Below, piece by piece: positions 1 through 9,660 of a DNA stretch of 64,000 nt. Position 1 is the first letter of the stretch, and the number at the start of each line of letters is the position of its first letter. The notes below the pieces were generated by a model. It had not been told where the DNA came from. It did no database searches and was given only the letters and a program-made list of their open reading frames with translations. A program made the position numbers and the translations under genes. This DNA comes from Mongoliimonas terrestris (GTDB lineage: Bacteria > Pseudomonadota > Alphaproteobacteria > Rhizobiales > Pleomorphomonadaceae): contig NZ_MSIG01000008.1 of NCBI RefSeq assembly GCF_001927285.1, positions 124,001 through 188,000 of the forward strand. The letters run 5' to 3'.

Positions 1-417
1 GAGACGCTGCAAGCGGAGGCCGACCGCCTGGAGGACTCGTCCCGGAGCGCGGAAGCCTTCAGCAACAACACGTCGTTCGAGGGGCTTGCGCTGGCGCCGG
101 ACAATCCGATCGGGGCCGACCCGGATGGCGCGACCGCCATGTCGGTGGACGCGCGGATCAAGGACGAGACCGCCAACGTGTTGCAGATCGACCCCGCCGA
201 TATCAACGTGTCGCCGCCGTCCTTGGACCCCTCCGTCATGAACGCCAGCACCGACAAGGCGCTGCAGGCGATCACCGCATCGCGCGCGGCGGTGGGGGCC
301 GTCCAGCAGATCATCGGACCGGACGGGCAGAGACTGTCGCCGTCGGACATGCGGTCCTTGATGGCCGACGACGGCGCCATTGCCGCCGCCGAGGCGGCGG
401 GAGATCTGCCCAAGTAG
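1..417 (+). CDS. 3' end of an unrecognised gene (5' end outside the window)
   Basis: The frame is open from the first base, so this is the C-terminal part (138 residues visible) of a longer protein. An internal ATG at 139 is not needed as a start. The protein is rich in Ala and Asp and has no membrane segment. Near the end the stretch ITASRAAVGAVQQ resembles the C-terminal helix of flagellin-like proteins, but this is too little to name a family. It lies about 150 bp upstream of a protease and secretion operon on the same strand. Function is unknown. Confidence 0.6.
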   Translation, partial: ETLQAEADRLEDSSRSAEAFSNNTSFEGLALAPDNPIGADPDGATAMSVDARIKDETANVLQIDPADINVSPPSLDPSVMNASTDKALQAITASRAAVGAVQQIIGPDGQRLSPSDMRSLMADDGAIAAAEAAGDLPK

Positions 418-571
418 ACGGTCCGGCGCCGGGCCCGACGGTCCGCGCAGGAGGCGGCGCCGACGGGCGCTTGTCGACGCCGGTCCGCCGAGTGCCTTTG
501 CGCCGGGCATGGAAAGTTCTGAGTAACGCGCGTGTCGCACACTGGGGCCTTCGGTCTGGGAGCGGGGCGAC

Positions 572-2542
572 ATGGCGGCGGTGAGTTTCGTGATCCCGAG
601 CGGGGATCCCTATCTGGACGGGGTGCTCTCCGACGTGCGGTGGGCGAGCCCTGCGCTCACCTACAGCTTTCCGGCCTCGGGCAGTTTCTACGGGGGCTAT
701 GGCGGGAGCGAGCCGAGCACCAACTTCGGCGCCTTCTCGGCGCTCCAGAAGGACGCCATGCGGGCGGCGCTCGCCGCCTATGCGGCCGTCAGCCAGCTGA
801 CCTTCACCGAATGGACCGAGACGGCCTCCCTCCACGCGACGCTCCGCTTCGCCGAATCCGACGCGCCGGACTATGCCTGGGCCTATTATCCGTCCACCGC
901 CGAGGAGGGCGGCGACGCCTGGTTCAACCGCTCTTCCACGGCGCTCGACAGCCCGGCGCGGGGCAACCACGGCTGGTCGACCTATCTGCACGAACTCGGC
1001 CACGCGCTCGGGCTCGCCCATCCGCACGAAGACACCGTGATGCCGGCGGACCGGGACTCGCTGGAATACACGGTGATGAGCTACCGCTCCTACGTGGGTG
1101 CCAGCCCGACCGGCTCGCTGGCCGGGACGTGGAGCGAGCCGCAGACGCCGATGATGTACGACATCGCGGCCATCCAGCGGCTCTACGGCGCCAACTTCGC
1201 CACGAACGCCGGCGACAGCGTGTACCGCTGGAGCCCGACGACTGGGGAGATGAGCATCAACGGCGCCGGGCAGGGCGCGCCCGGCGGCAACAAGATCCTG
1301 ATGACGGTCTGGGACGGCGGCGGCACGGACACCTACGACCTGTCGGCCTACGGCGGCGGCGTCAACGTCGACCTCCGGCCGGGCGCCTGGTCCACCACGG
1401 CGGCGGCGCAGCTCGCCGACCTGCACTGGAACGGCAGTCAGAAGGCGGCCGGCACCATGGCCAACGCCTTCCTCTTCAACGGCGACACCCGCTCGCTGAT
1501 CGAGAACGCCCGCGGCGGTGCGGGCGACGACACCCTGATCGGCAACATCGCCGGCAACGTGCTGGAGGGCGGCCGGGGCAACGACACGCTCGAAGGCATC
1601 GCCGGCAACGACACGCTGCTGCCAGGCGGCGGGATCGACATCCTCGACGGCGGCGAGGGGGCCGACACGGCGGTGTTCCAGATCACGCTTGGCGAGGCGA
1701 CCGTCACCTACGGCGGCGGCTACACGCTGCTCGCCGCGGGCAGCGACCAGACCCGGATGCGCGGCATCGAGGGCTTCCGCTTCGCCGACGGGGAGATCGC
1801 GCCGGATGCGGCCGTGATGGTGGACGATCTCGCCTATGCGGCGCGCTACCGGGACGTCTGGAACGCCCGGCTGGACCCGGACGCCCACTATGCCGAATAC
1901 GGCTGGCGCGAGGGCCGCGACCCGTCCGGCCACTTCTCCACGTCCGGCTATCTGGCCGCCTACGCGGACGTGCGGGCCGCCGGCCTCAACCCGCTCGACC
2001 ACTACAACACCTACGGCTGGCGGGAAGGCCGGGACGCGGCGGCGGACTTCGACACGGAGCGCTATCTTCTCGCCAACCCGGACGTGCGGGCGGCCGGGCT
2101 CAATCCGCTGGAGCACTACCTGACCTATGGCCGCCAGGAGCAGCGCGCCACCTTCGGGGCGGTCGGCCGCGACCTGAACCAGGGGTTCGACGCCACCTAT
2201 TATCTCCTCGCCAACCCGACCGCCGCCACGAGCGGCCTCGATGCCTTCAGCCATTTCCAGACCGTCGGCTGGCGCGAGGGGCTCAACCCCAACCTCTTCT
2301 TCGACGTGGCCGGCTATCTTGACGCCTACGCGGACGTGCGGGCGGCCGGGATGAACCCGCTGGAGCACTATGTGACCTACGGCTGGCGGGAGGGCCGCGA
2401 CCCCTCGGCGGGCTTCGACACCGAGGCCTATCTGGCGGCGAACGGCGACGTGGCGGCGGCCCAGCTGAACCCGCTGGAGCACTATCTCGCCTACGGCCTC
2501 TACGAGGGGCGCACCTTCGCGGTGGACGGGGTGATCGGCTGA
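572..2542 (+). CDS. Serralysin-like secreted zinc metalloprotease with RTX repeats and a C-terminal repeat module
   Basis: A 656-residue extracellular protease of the serralysin (peptidase M10B) type. The zinc site HELGHALGLAH is at residues 140-150, followed by the Met-turn VMSY near residue 168. Glycine/aspartate RTX nonapeptides such as GGAGDDTLIG and GGRGNDTLEG lie around residues 314-365. They would bind calcium and are typical of type I secretion substrates. Residues about 418-656 hold six copies of a roughly 45-residue repeat (YLAANPDV..AGLNPLEHY..YGWREGRD). There is no Sec signal peptide, as expected for type I export. The start was chosen for the GGAG-type site just before ATG 572. 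The gene is followed by another repeat protein and by the exporter genes on the same strand. Family assignment is secure; the substrate is unknown. Confidence 0.9.
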   Translation: MAAVSFVIPSGDPYLDGVLSDVRWASPALTYSFPASGSFYGGYGGSEPSTNFGAFSALQKDAMRAALAAYAAVSQLTFTEWTETASLHATLRFAESDAPDYAWAYYPSTAEEGGDAWFNRSSTALDSPARGNHGWSTYLHELGHALGLAHPHEDTVMPADRDSLEYTVMSYRSYVGASPTGSLAGTWSEPQTPMMYDIAAIQRLYGANFATNAGDSVYRWSPTTGEMSINGAGQGAPGGNKILMTVWDGGGTDTYDLSAYGGGVNVDLRPGAWSTTAAAQLADLHWNGSQKAAGTMANAFLFNGDTRSLIENARGGAGDDTLIGNIAGNVLEGGRGNDTLEGIAGNDTLLPGGGIDILDGGEGADTAVFQITLGEATVTYGGGYTLLAAGSDQTRMRGIEGFRFADGEIAPDAAVMVDDLAYAARYRDVWNARLDPDAHYAEYGWREGRDPSGHFSTSGYLAAYADVRAAGLNPLDHYNTYGWREGRDAAADFDTERYLLANPDVRAAGLNPLEHYLTYGRQEQRATFGAVGRDLNQGFDATYYLLANPTAATSGLDAFSHFQTVGWREGLNPNLFFDVAGYLDAYADVRAAGMNPLEHYVTYGWREGRDPSAGFDTEAYLAANGDVAAAQLNPLEHYLAYGLYEGRTFAVDGVIG

Positions 2543-2740
2543 CCGTCGGCCGGCGCTGGGCCGGACCGGGCGTCCTTTCGCCGGCGTTGACACTCTCTTA
2601 ACCAAACCGGCGGCACGGTCGGATGCCGCCATCGGCGGCGTTCGCCGACGCGACGGGCTCCCCGCCCGGGGGCTCCGCCGTGGCGAGCGCCCCGAGGCTC
2701 CGCGTTCATGTGCATTTAGAATACAAAAGGCCATCGCCCG

Positions 2741-4819
2741 ATGACCACAGTGACCAGGATCGGCCCGGAGGTTTCGGTGAGCGCGGCGACGTCCGCGCCC
2801 TATCCGTTCGCAAGCGTCGGCCTGGCCGCGTCGGGAAGCGGCTTCCTGCTCGTCTATGGCGAGCAGGAGACCAGCGGATCGGACAGCGTCTGGCGGGTGA
2901 AGAGCCAGCTGTTCGACGCGTCCGGCGCCAAGCTCGGGTCGCCGGCGACGATCAGCGGCACGCCGCGTTATGGCGACGAGACCTATCCGGCGGTGGCGGC
3001 CCTTGGCGACGGCACCTATGTGGTCGCCTGGCACGGCGACAGCGGCACGGTGCGCAGCGCGCCGGTGGTCGGCGCCGACACCAGCGACTACACGGTCGTC
3101 GGCCAGCTGATCGGCACCGGCGGGGCGCCCGCGGGCCAGCCTTTCATCCTCAACACCACCACCGCCAACGCCCAGCTCGGCGCCCGGGTGACCGCCCTTT
3201 CGGACGGCAATTTCGTGGCGGTGTGGGACGATCTCGGCGGCGGCGGCAGCTTCGGCACCGACGTGCGCGGGCAGGTCTTCACGCGGGCGGGCGCGAAGGT
3301 CGGCGGCGAGTTCCTGCTCGACGGGGGCCGGACGGGCGAGCAGTTCGCCGCCGACGTGGCGGGCCTTCCGGGCGGCGGCTTCGTGGCGGTGTGGGACGAC
3401 GAGAACCGGACGGCCGTGCAGCGCTTCGCGGCGAACGGCAGCCGGATCGGCGCGGAGGTGGCGGTCTCCACCAACCCCCTCAACCTGACCAGCGACAACC
3501 GGGTCGCCACGCTCGCCAACGGCGGCTTCGTGGTGAGCTGGACCGAGGACAGCTGGGGCGCCGGCAGCCTTGGCGTCGCCTCCATGCTGAAGGCGCAGCT
3601 GTTCTCCCCGGCCGGCGCCAAATCCGGCGGGGTGATCGACATCGGGCCGAGCGCCACCATGGGCGACCTGGAGATCGCGGGCCTTTCCGGCGGTGGCTTC
3701 GTGGCCACCTACTACCGCTACGTTCCGGGCGCGAGCGCGTCGGAAGCCTTCCGGGTGGAAGCGAGGGTGTTCGACGCCGCCGGTCGGCGGATCGGCGACG
3801 ACGTCGTGCTGGCGCGTCAGGGGGAGGCGCCGGACGTGGACGTGGTCGCCCTTGCGGGCAACCGGTTCGCGGTCTCGTGGGACCGGGAGACGGGCGCGCC
3901 CGGCGCCAGCGTGCGCACCCAGGTCCTCGGCCTTTCCGACGGCAGCACCGAACCGCCCGCGCCGCCGCCGCCCGATCCGCCGGTCGTTCCCCCGTCTCCG
4001 CCGGAGCCCCCGGTGGTTCCGCCGTCGCCCCCCGATCCGCCGGTGGTGCCGCCGACGCCGCCGGAGCCCGAGCCGCCGGTCAGCACCGACACGTCGTTCG
4101 ACCGCGCCTTCTATCTCGCCCGGAACCCGGACGTGGCCGCCGCGGGCCTCGACCCGGAGACCCACTACCGGACCTACGGATGGATCGAAGGGCGCGATCC
4201 GAACGCCTTCTTCTCGTCGGCCGGCTACATCGCCGCCAATCCGGACGTCCGCGCCGCGCGGCTCAATCCGTTCGACCACTATCTCGACCACGGCTGGCGC
4301 GAGGGCCGCGACGCCTCCGCGGCGTTCGACACGACCCTTTATCTCGCCGCCAACCCGGACGTGCGGGGGGCGGGCCTCAACCCGCTCGTCCACTATCTGA
4401 CCTACGGAGAGGCGGAGGGGCGCGCGGCGTTCGCCGCCGTGGGGCCGCGCATCGACGCCGGCTTCGACGCGGCCTACTACGTGCTCGCCAACCCGTCGGC
4501 GACGGCCTTCAAGATGTCCGCCAAGGCCCACTACCAGACGGCGGGCTGGACGGCGGGCCTCGATCCGAACGCCTATCTGGACGTCTCCGCCTACCTGGAG
4601 CGCTATCAGGACGTGAAGGCGGCCGGGCTCGATCCGCTCGACCACTACATGCGCTACGGCGCCGCCGAGGGCCGCGACCCGAGCGGCGCGTTCGACACGC
4701 GGGCCTATCTGGCGGCCTACACGGACGTCGCCGCCGCCGGCCTCAACCCCTTGCAGCATTTTCTCGAGTACGGCGTGCACGAGGGCCGATCGGCCTTCGG
4801 CGACGGCGTTCTCGGCTGA
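2741..4819 (+). CDS. Large secreted protein with beta-repeat N-terminal region, proline-rich linker and six C-terminal repeats
   Basis: A 692-residue protein. The first 400 residues contain recurring strands of the form GGFVAVWDDE / NGGFVVSWTED / GNRFAVSWDRE, spaced about 60 residues apart, which suggests a beta-propeller-like domain. A linker of PPSPPEPPVV-type repeats follows around residues 404-447. The last 245 residues carry six repeats of the same YLAANPDV..LNPLxHYxxYG type as the upstream metalloprotease, ending in DGVLG where the protease ends in DGVIG. No Sec signal peptide is seen. It lies between the protease and the type I exporter and is probably exported by it. No catalytic motif was found; the role may be adhesive or structural. 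Confidence 0.8.
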   Translation: MTTVTRIGPEVSVSAATSAPYPFASVGLAASGSGFLLVYGEQETSGSDSVWRVKSQLFDASGAKLGSPATISGTPRYGDETYPAVAALGDGTYVVAWHGDSGTVRSAPVVGADTSDYTVVGQLIGTGGAPAGQPFILNTTTANAQLGARVTALSDGNFVAVWDDLGGGGSFGTDVRGQVFTRAGAKVGGEFLLDGGRTGEQFAADVAGLPGGGFVAVWDDENRTAVQRFAANGSRIGAEVAVSTNPLNLTSDNRVATLANGGFVVSWTEDSWGAGSLGVASMLKAQLFSPAGAKSGGVIDIGPSATMGDLEIAGLSGGGFVATYYRYVPGASASEAFRVEARVFDAAGRRIGDDVVLARQGEAPDVDVVALAGNRFAVSWDRETGAPGASVRTQVLGLSDGSTEPPAPPPPDPPVVPPSPPEPPVVPPSPPDPPVVPPTPPEPEPPVSTDTSFDRAFYLARNPDVAAAGLDPETHYRTYGWIEGRDPNAFFSSAGYIAANPDVRAARLNPFDHYLDHGWREGRDASAAFDTTLYLAANPDVRGAGLNPLVHYLTYGEAEGRAAFAAVGPRIDAGFDAAYYVLANPSATAFKMSAKAHYQTAGWTAGLDPNAYLDVSAYLERYQDVKAAGLDPLDHYMRYGAAEGRDPSGAFDTRAYLAAYTDVAAAGLNPLQHFLEYGVHEGRSAFGDGVLG

Positions 4820-4836
4820 CGGAGACACGCCCCGAC

Positions 4837-6642
4837 ATGGCCGCCCTGAAGCCGTTCCGGTCCGCCCTCGTCGGGGTCGCGTTCGCCACCGCGCTCATCA
4901 ACGTGCTCGCCCTCACCGGCTCGCTCTTCATGATGGAGGTCTACGACCGGGTGCTGCCGAGCCGGAGCCTGCCGACGCTGGTGGGGCTCCTGGCCATCGC
5001 GGGCGTGCTGTTCGCCTTCCAGGGCCTGCTCGACCTTCTGCGCGGCCGCATGCTGGCGCGGATCGGCGCCGGGGTCGACGAGATCCACGCCAGCCGGCTG
5101 ATCCGCTCGGTGCTCCGCCTGCCGCTCGCCCCCGGCGGCGACCAGGTCGGCGAGCAGCCGCTCCGCGACCTCGACCAGGTGCGCAGCTTCCTATCCGGCG
5201 CCGGACCGGCGGCCCTGTTCGACCTGCCGTGGATCCCCTTCTATCTCGCCATCTGCTTTGCCTTCCACCCGATGATCGGCGGCACGGCGCTTGCCGGCGC
5301 GCTGGTGCTCGTTGCCGTCACGGCACTGACCGAATGGCGCGTCCGCGGCCCCGGGCGGCAGGCGGCGGCCGAGGCGGATCACCGCGACCGCATCGTCCGG
5401 GACGGCTGCCGCGCCGCCGAGGCGGTGGCGGCGCTCGGCATGGCGGACGCGGTCGCCGACCGCTGGGCGACGGCGAACGGGCGCACCCGCGCGGCCCAAC
5501 AGCGGACCGCCGACGTGGTGTCCGGCTTCGGCGCGCTCGCACGCGCCGTGCGGGTCGCCCTTCAGGCGCTGGTGCTCGCCGTCGGCGCCGCCCTTGCGAT
5601 TCGCGGCGAGGTGACCGGCGGCGCCATCATCGCGAGCTCCATCCTGACCGCCCGGGCGCTGGCGCCGGTCGACACGGCGATCGCCCACTGGCGGGGCTTT
5701 GCGGCGGCGCGCGCCGGCTGGCGCCGACTTGGCCTGGCGCTGCGGGCCAAGGGGCCGGACCGGGCGCCCATGGCCCTGCCGCCGCCGTGCCGGTCGATCA
5801 CCGCCGAGGCCGTCACCGCCGGCCCGCCCGGTGCCGACCGGCTGACCGTCATGGACGCCACCTTCCGGCTGGAGGCCGGGCAGGTGGCGGCCGTGCTCGG
5901 ACCGAGCGGATCGGGCAAGTCCAGCCTTCTCCGCGCCCTCGTCGGGGTCTGGCCGGCTGCCGCCGGCACCGTCCGGCTGGACGGCGCCGCGCTCGACCAG
6001 TGGGCGCCCGCCGCCCGCGGCCGGCACGTGGGCTACCTGCCGCAGGACGTGGCCCTGATGGCCGGCACGGTGGCGGAGAACATCGCCCGCTTCGACCCGG
6101 ACGCGGATCCGGACGCCGTCGTGAAGGCGGCCGCGGCGGCGGGCGCGCACGACCTGATCGTGCGCCTTCCCGACGGCTACGACACCCGCCTCGGCGACGG
6201 CGGCAGCGGGCTTTCGGCCGGGCAGCGCCAGCGCATCGGACTGGCGCGGGCGCTCTACCGGGATCCCTTCCTGGTGGTGCTCGACGAGCCCAACGCCAAC
6301 CTCGACCCGGCGGGCGAGCAGGCGCTCGCCGCCGCCATCGCAGGCGTCAAGGCGCGGGCCGGCATCGTGCTGGTGGCCGCCCACCGGCCGGAGGTGCTGG
6401 CCACGGTGGACCTGGTGCTGGTGATGGGCGCCGGCCGCATCCAGGCCTTCGGGCCGCGCGACCAGGTGCTCGGGCTCGCCCGGCCGCTCGCCGGCGTGCC
6501 GGCGGAGGCCAGGGGAACCGCCGCCAAGCCGGCGGAAGCCGCGGCGGGCGGCGCGGCGGACCGGAGCGCACCGGCCGGCGGGATCGGGCCGGCCACCACG
6601 GAAACGGGGCTCTTCTACCTCAGGATGGCACGGGATGGCTGA
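4837..6642 (+). CDS. Type I secretion system permease/ATPase (PrtD-type ABC exporter)
   Basis: A 601-residue inner-membrane ABC exporter half-molecule that would power type I secretion. The N-terminal transmembrane domain begins with FRSALVGVAFATALINVLAL and includes LFMMEVYDRVLPSRS, typical of the PrtD/HlyB group without a peptidase domain. The nucleotide-binding domain has Walker A GPSGSGKS (355-362), signature LSAGQRQ (from 459) and Walker B FLVVLDEP (from 478). The frame is open far upstream, but ATG 4837, 17 bp after the preceding stop, matches the family N-terminus. The next gene starts 8 bp before this one ends, so the two are translationally coupled. The two upstream repeat proteins are the likely cargo. 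Confidence 0.93.
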   Translation: MAALKPFRSALVGVAFATALINVLALTGSLFMMEVYDRVLPSRSLPTLVGLLAIAGVLFAFQGLLDLLRGRMLARIGAGVDEIHASRLIRSVLRLPLAPGGDQVGEQPLRDLDQVRSFLSGAGPAALFDLPWIPFYLAICFAFHPMIGGTALAGALVLVAVTALTEWRVRGPGRQAAAEADHRDRIVRDGCRAAEAVAALGMADAVADRWATANGRTRAAQQRTADVVSGFGALARAVRVALQALVLAVGAALAIRGEVTGGAIIASSILTARALAPVDTAIAHWRGFAAARAGWRRLGLALRAKGPDRAPMALPPPCRSITAEAVTAGPPGADRLTVMDATFRLEAGQVAAVLGPSGSGKSSLLRALVGVWPAAAGTVRLDGAALDQWAPAARGRHVGYLPQDVALMAGTVAENIARFDPDADPDAVVKAAAAAGAHDLIVRLPDGYDTRLGDGGSGLSAGQRQRIGLARALYRDPFLVVLDEPNANLDPAGEQALAAAIAGVKARAGIVLVAAHRPEVLATVDLVLVMGAGRIQAFGPRDQVLGLARPLAGVPAEARGTAAKPAEAAAGGAADRSAPAGGIGPATTETGLFYLRMARDG

Positions 6643-7978
6643 GCGGATCATCGAGAGGGCGACGGGGTCTTCCGGAGACCCGGTCGGGGAGCCGGGCGGG
6701 GAGGCGCGCGCCTCGCTTCGCCGGCATCTGATGGCGACGGCGCTGACCGGCCTTCTGCTCCTCGGCGGCGTCGGCACCCTGTCGGCCACCACCGAACTTG
6801 CCGGCGCCGTGATGGCGCCCGGCGTGCTGGTTGTGGAGACGAGCCGCACGCCGGTGCAGCACCCGACCGGCGGCGTGGTGGAGGCCATCCTGGTGCGCGA
6901 GGGCGACCGGGTGACGGCCGGCACCGTGCTGATGCGCCTCGATGCCACCGCCACCCGATCCAACCTCGCCATGGTGGAGGCCGCGCTCCTGGAGGCGGAG
7001 ACGCGGGCCGCGCGTCTTCGCGCGGAGCGGGACGGGCTCGACCGGCTGGTGCCGTCGCCGGCCCTTCGCGACCGGGCGGACGCGGCGGCGCTGCTCGCCG
7101 CCGAGCAGGCGGTGCTCGACTTGGCCGCGCGGGCCCGCGCAGGCCGGCGCGCCCAGCTGGACGAGCGGGTGGCGCAGCTTCACCAGCAGGCGGCCGGGCT
7201 TGTGGAGCAGGCGGCCGCCAAGGACCGGGAGATGCACTGGACGCGCGAGGAGCTCGTCGGCGTGCGGGCGCTCACCGACCGCAAGCTGCTGCAGGTCTCC
7301 CGCCTGACCGCCCTGGAGCGGACGCTGGCGGCCCTCGAGGGTGCCCGCGCCCAGCTCGTCTCCGCCGAGGCGGAGGTGCGGGGCCGGATCAGCGAGACCC
7401 GCCTGCAGATGCTGCAGCTCGACGAGGATGTGCGCAGCGAGGCCGCGGTGGCGCTGCGCGAGGCGGAAGCGCGGATCGCGGAGCTGACCGAGCGCCGGGT
7501 CGGGGCCCTCGACGTGCTGAACCGGGTGGAGATCCGCGCGCCTCGCGACGGGCTGGTGCACGAGCTCGCCATCCGGGCGACCGGCGGCGTGGTGGTGGCG
7601 GGGCAGATGATCATGAGCCTCGTGCCGGAGGGCGAGGCGCTCGCCGTGGAGGCCCGGATCCGACCGGAGGACATCGACCAGGTCCGCGCCGGGCAGGGCG
7701 CGGTGCTGCGCCTCTCGGCCTTCGACCAGCGCACCACGCCGGAGATCGACGGCACCGTGGTGCGGGTGGCCGCCGACCTGACCGGCGATCCGCGCACGGG
7801 CGAACAGCACTATGCCGTGCGCATCGAGCCGGACGCCGCGACGCTCGGCCGGACCGGCGTGCGCCTCGTCGCCGGCATGCCGGTGGAGGTGTTCGTGCGC
7901 ACCGGCGAGCGCACGCTCCTCAGCTATCTGACCAAGCCGTTCGCCGACCACCTTGCCCGCGCCTTCCGGGATGGCTGA
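6635..7978 (+). CDS. Type I secretion membrane fusion protein (HlyD/PrtE family)
   Basis: A 447-residue periplasmic adaptor linking the ABC exporter to a TolC-type channel. It has a short cytoplasmic N-terminus, one membrane segment around residues 33-50, a lipoyl-like half motif (GVVEAILVREGDRV), a long alpha-helical hairpin at about 110-290, a second lipoyl half (VEIRAPRDGLVHELA) and a C-terminal beta-barrel domain ending in the family-typical YLTKPFADHLARAFRDG. It overlaps the exporter gene by 8 bp. No outer membrane channel gene follows, so a TolC homologue elsewhere in the genome must complete the system. Confidence 0.92.
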   Translation: MAERIIERATGSSGDPVGEPGGEARASLRRHLMATALTGLLLLGGVGTLSATTELAGAVMAPGVLVVETSRTPVQHPTGGVVEAILVREGDRVTAGTVLMRLDATATRSNLAMVEAALLEAETRAARLRAERDGLDRLVPSPALRDRADAAALLAAEQAVLDLAARARAGRRAQLDERVAQLHQQAAGLVEQAAAKDREMHWTREELVGVRALTDRKLLQVSRLTALERTLAALEGARAQLVSAEAEVRGRISETRLQMLQLDEDVRSEAAVALREAEARIAELTERRVGALDVLNRVEIRAPRDGLVHELAIRATGGVVVAGQMIMSLVPEGEALAVEARIRPEDIDQVRAGQGAVLRLSAFDQRTTPEIDGTVVRVAADLTGDPRTGEQHYAVRIEPDAATLGRTGVRLVAGMPVEVFVRTGERTLLSYLTKPFADHLARAFRDG

Positions 7979-8042
7979 TACTCCGTCGGCCAAAAGTGTC
8001 GGGGCGGATGCCGGCCGGCGCCCGCCCCGGTCGCGCCTTCGA

Positions 8043-8561
8043 TCAGTTGCGCGCCGGCATGCCGAGCTCGACCCGGAAATCGGCGGCGTTGTGCGGATGG
8101 CTGGCGTCGACGAAGATGGTGCGGTCGTTCTTGGCCATCAGCACCTCGAAGAAGGGCGCGAAGCGCTGGTCGGTGATGCCGAAGGCGTGCTGGATGCGGC
8201 CGATCAGCGCCTGCTCCTCGGGCTCCGCCTCGCCGTCCGACATGGCGCTGTCGATCAGGTTGAGGAGGATGCACATGCGCTGGGCGTCGCTCAGCATGGG
8301 CGTCGCGTCGGCGAGAAAGTGATCGATCGGCTTGGTGCGGGCTATGCGGAGCGCCTGGTCGAGCAGCGCCCGGTTGTTGGCGCCGACGCCGATGCCGCCG
8401 GACTTGTCCTTGGCGCCGCCGAGGACGCTCAACAGGTGGCCGACCTCCTCGTTGTCCATCTCGCCGTCCGCCGCCATCACGTAGATGAGGCAGGTGGCGA
8501 AGGCGAGATGCGGCGTCATCGTCTGACCCTGGTCGGACTTGAAGCGGTCGAAGAGTCCCAT
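8043..8561 (-). CDS. TerB-like / tellurite-resistance-domain protein
   Basis: A 172-residue soluble protein. The segment from about residue 18, with LIYVMAADGEMDNEEVGHL and a later DSAMSDGEAEPEEQALIGRI, shows the paired acidic AADGE / SDGE motifs of the TerB-like fold, which are thought to bind metal ions. The start at 8561 has a strong GGAGG site 7 bases upstream; the open frame continues further upstream but without homology. It is transcribed away from the LysR-family gene at 8692 from a shared 130-bp intergenic region. The precise role is unknown; TerB-like domains occur in membrane-linked stress systems. Confidence 0.75.
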   Translation of the reverse strand: MGLFDRFKSDQGQTMTPHLAFATCLIYVMAADGEMDNEEVGHLLSVLGGAKDKSGGIGVGANNRALLDQALRIARTKPIDHFLADATPMLSDAQRMCILLNLIDSAMSDGEAEPEEQALIGRIQHAFGITDQRFAPFFEVLMAKNDRTIFVDASHPHNAADFRVELGMPARN

Positions 8562-8691
8562 GGTTTTCCTCCGGAGGTGTCCGTCGGCGGCCGGGCCGGC
8601 CGCTCGGTCCCATATGGGCGGTGGCAAATCCCGCATTGAGGCTGCGACCCCAATGCGCCACATTGGCGGCATCAATGGATGAGATCCCGCC

Positions 8692-9588
8692 ATGGCGCCG
8701 CTGCCGTTCGACCTCGACCTGTTGCGCACCTTCCTCGCCATCGTGGACGGCGGCAGCTTCACCCGCGCGGCCGGGCGCGTCGGCCTCACCCAGTCGAGCG
8801 TCAGCCTGCAGATCCGTCGGCTGGAGCGCGGGCTCGGCAAGCCGGTGTTCGTGCGCGAAGGGCGGGCGGTGCACCTGACGGCGGAGGGCGAGATGCTGGC
8901 GGACGCGGCGCGGCGCATGCTGGCGCTCGCCGACGCCATCCACGCGCGGATCGGCGAGGAGGAGGTGGCCGGCACGGTGCGGCTCGGCACGCCGGAGGAC
9001 TTCGCCACCGTGCACCTGGCGGACGTGCTGGCGCGGTTCGCCCGCAGCCATCCGCGGGTCGCCCTGGAGGTGCACTGCGACTTCACGGTGAACCTCCTCG
9101 ACGGCTTCGCCAAGGGCGCTTTCGACCTCATCCTCTTCAAGCGGGAGCCGCAGGGGCGGATGGACGGGCTTCACGTGTGGCAGGAGGTGCTGGAGTGGGT
9201 GGCGGCGCCGGACCTCGCGATCCGGGTGGACGACCCGCTGCCGCTGGTGCTGGCGCCGCCGCCGGACGTCTACCGCCGCCGCGCCATCGCGGCGCTCGAC
9301 GCCGCCGGCCGGCCGTGGCGGATCGCCTTCACGAGCCCCAGCCTCGCCGGCCTGCAGGCGGCGGTCCACGCCGGGCTCGGCGTCACCGTGCTGCCGAGCG
9401 AGATGGTGCCGACCGGGCTTTCGCCGGCCGGCGCCGCCCTCGGCCTGCCGGCGCTGCCGCCGACCGAGATCGTGCTCCGCCACGCCTCCGGCGACCCGAG
9501 CCGGGCGGCGGCGCGGCTTGCCGACCACATCGTGCAGTCGCTGGAGGCGGCCCGCGCGGCGGCGCCGGCCCAGGCGCCCCGGCGCTGA
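8692..9588 (+). CDS. LysR-family transcriptional regulator
   Basis: A 298-residue regulator. The N-terminal winged helix-turn-helix is clear: LDLLRTFLAIVDGGSFTRAA followed by VGLTQSSVSLQIRRLE (residues about 8-45). The remainder is a periplasmic-binding-protein-like effector domain with the segment FDLILFKREPQG. It is divergent from the TerB-like gene at 8561, and LysR proteins often control the gene they diverge from. The effector cannot be deduced from sequence. Confidence 0.9.
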   Translation: MAPLPFDLDLLRTFLAIVDGGSFTRAAGRVGLTQSSVSLQIRRLERGLGKPVFVREGRAVHLTAEGEMLADAARRMLALADAIHARIGEEEVAGTVRLGTPEDFATVHLADVLARFARSHPRVALEVHCDFTVNLLDGFAKGAFDLILFKREPQGRMDGLHVWQEVLEWVAAPDLAIRVDDPLPLVLAPPPDVYRRRAIAALDAAGRPWRIAFTSPSLAGLQAAVHAGLGVTVLPSEMVPTGLSPAGAALGLPALPPTEIVLRHASGDPSRAAARLADHIVQSLEAARAAAPAQAPRR

Positions 9589-9660
9589 GGGCGGCGGGGT
9601 CGTCCATTGGCGGGCTCAATGCGTGTGGGATGCGGTGAGTAAGACTGCCCGGCCGGCGGC

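Noticed and set aside
311..4828. A 1505-codon open frame on the minus strand
   Set aside because: It runs antisense to the metalloprotease and repeat protein, is made of Arg/Gly/Val-rich low-complexity sequence and has no domain. High GC removes stop codons from the opposite strand.
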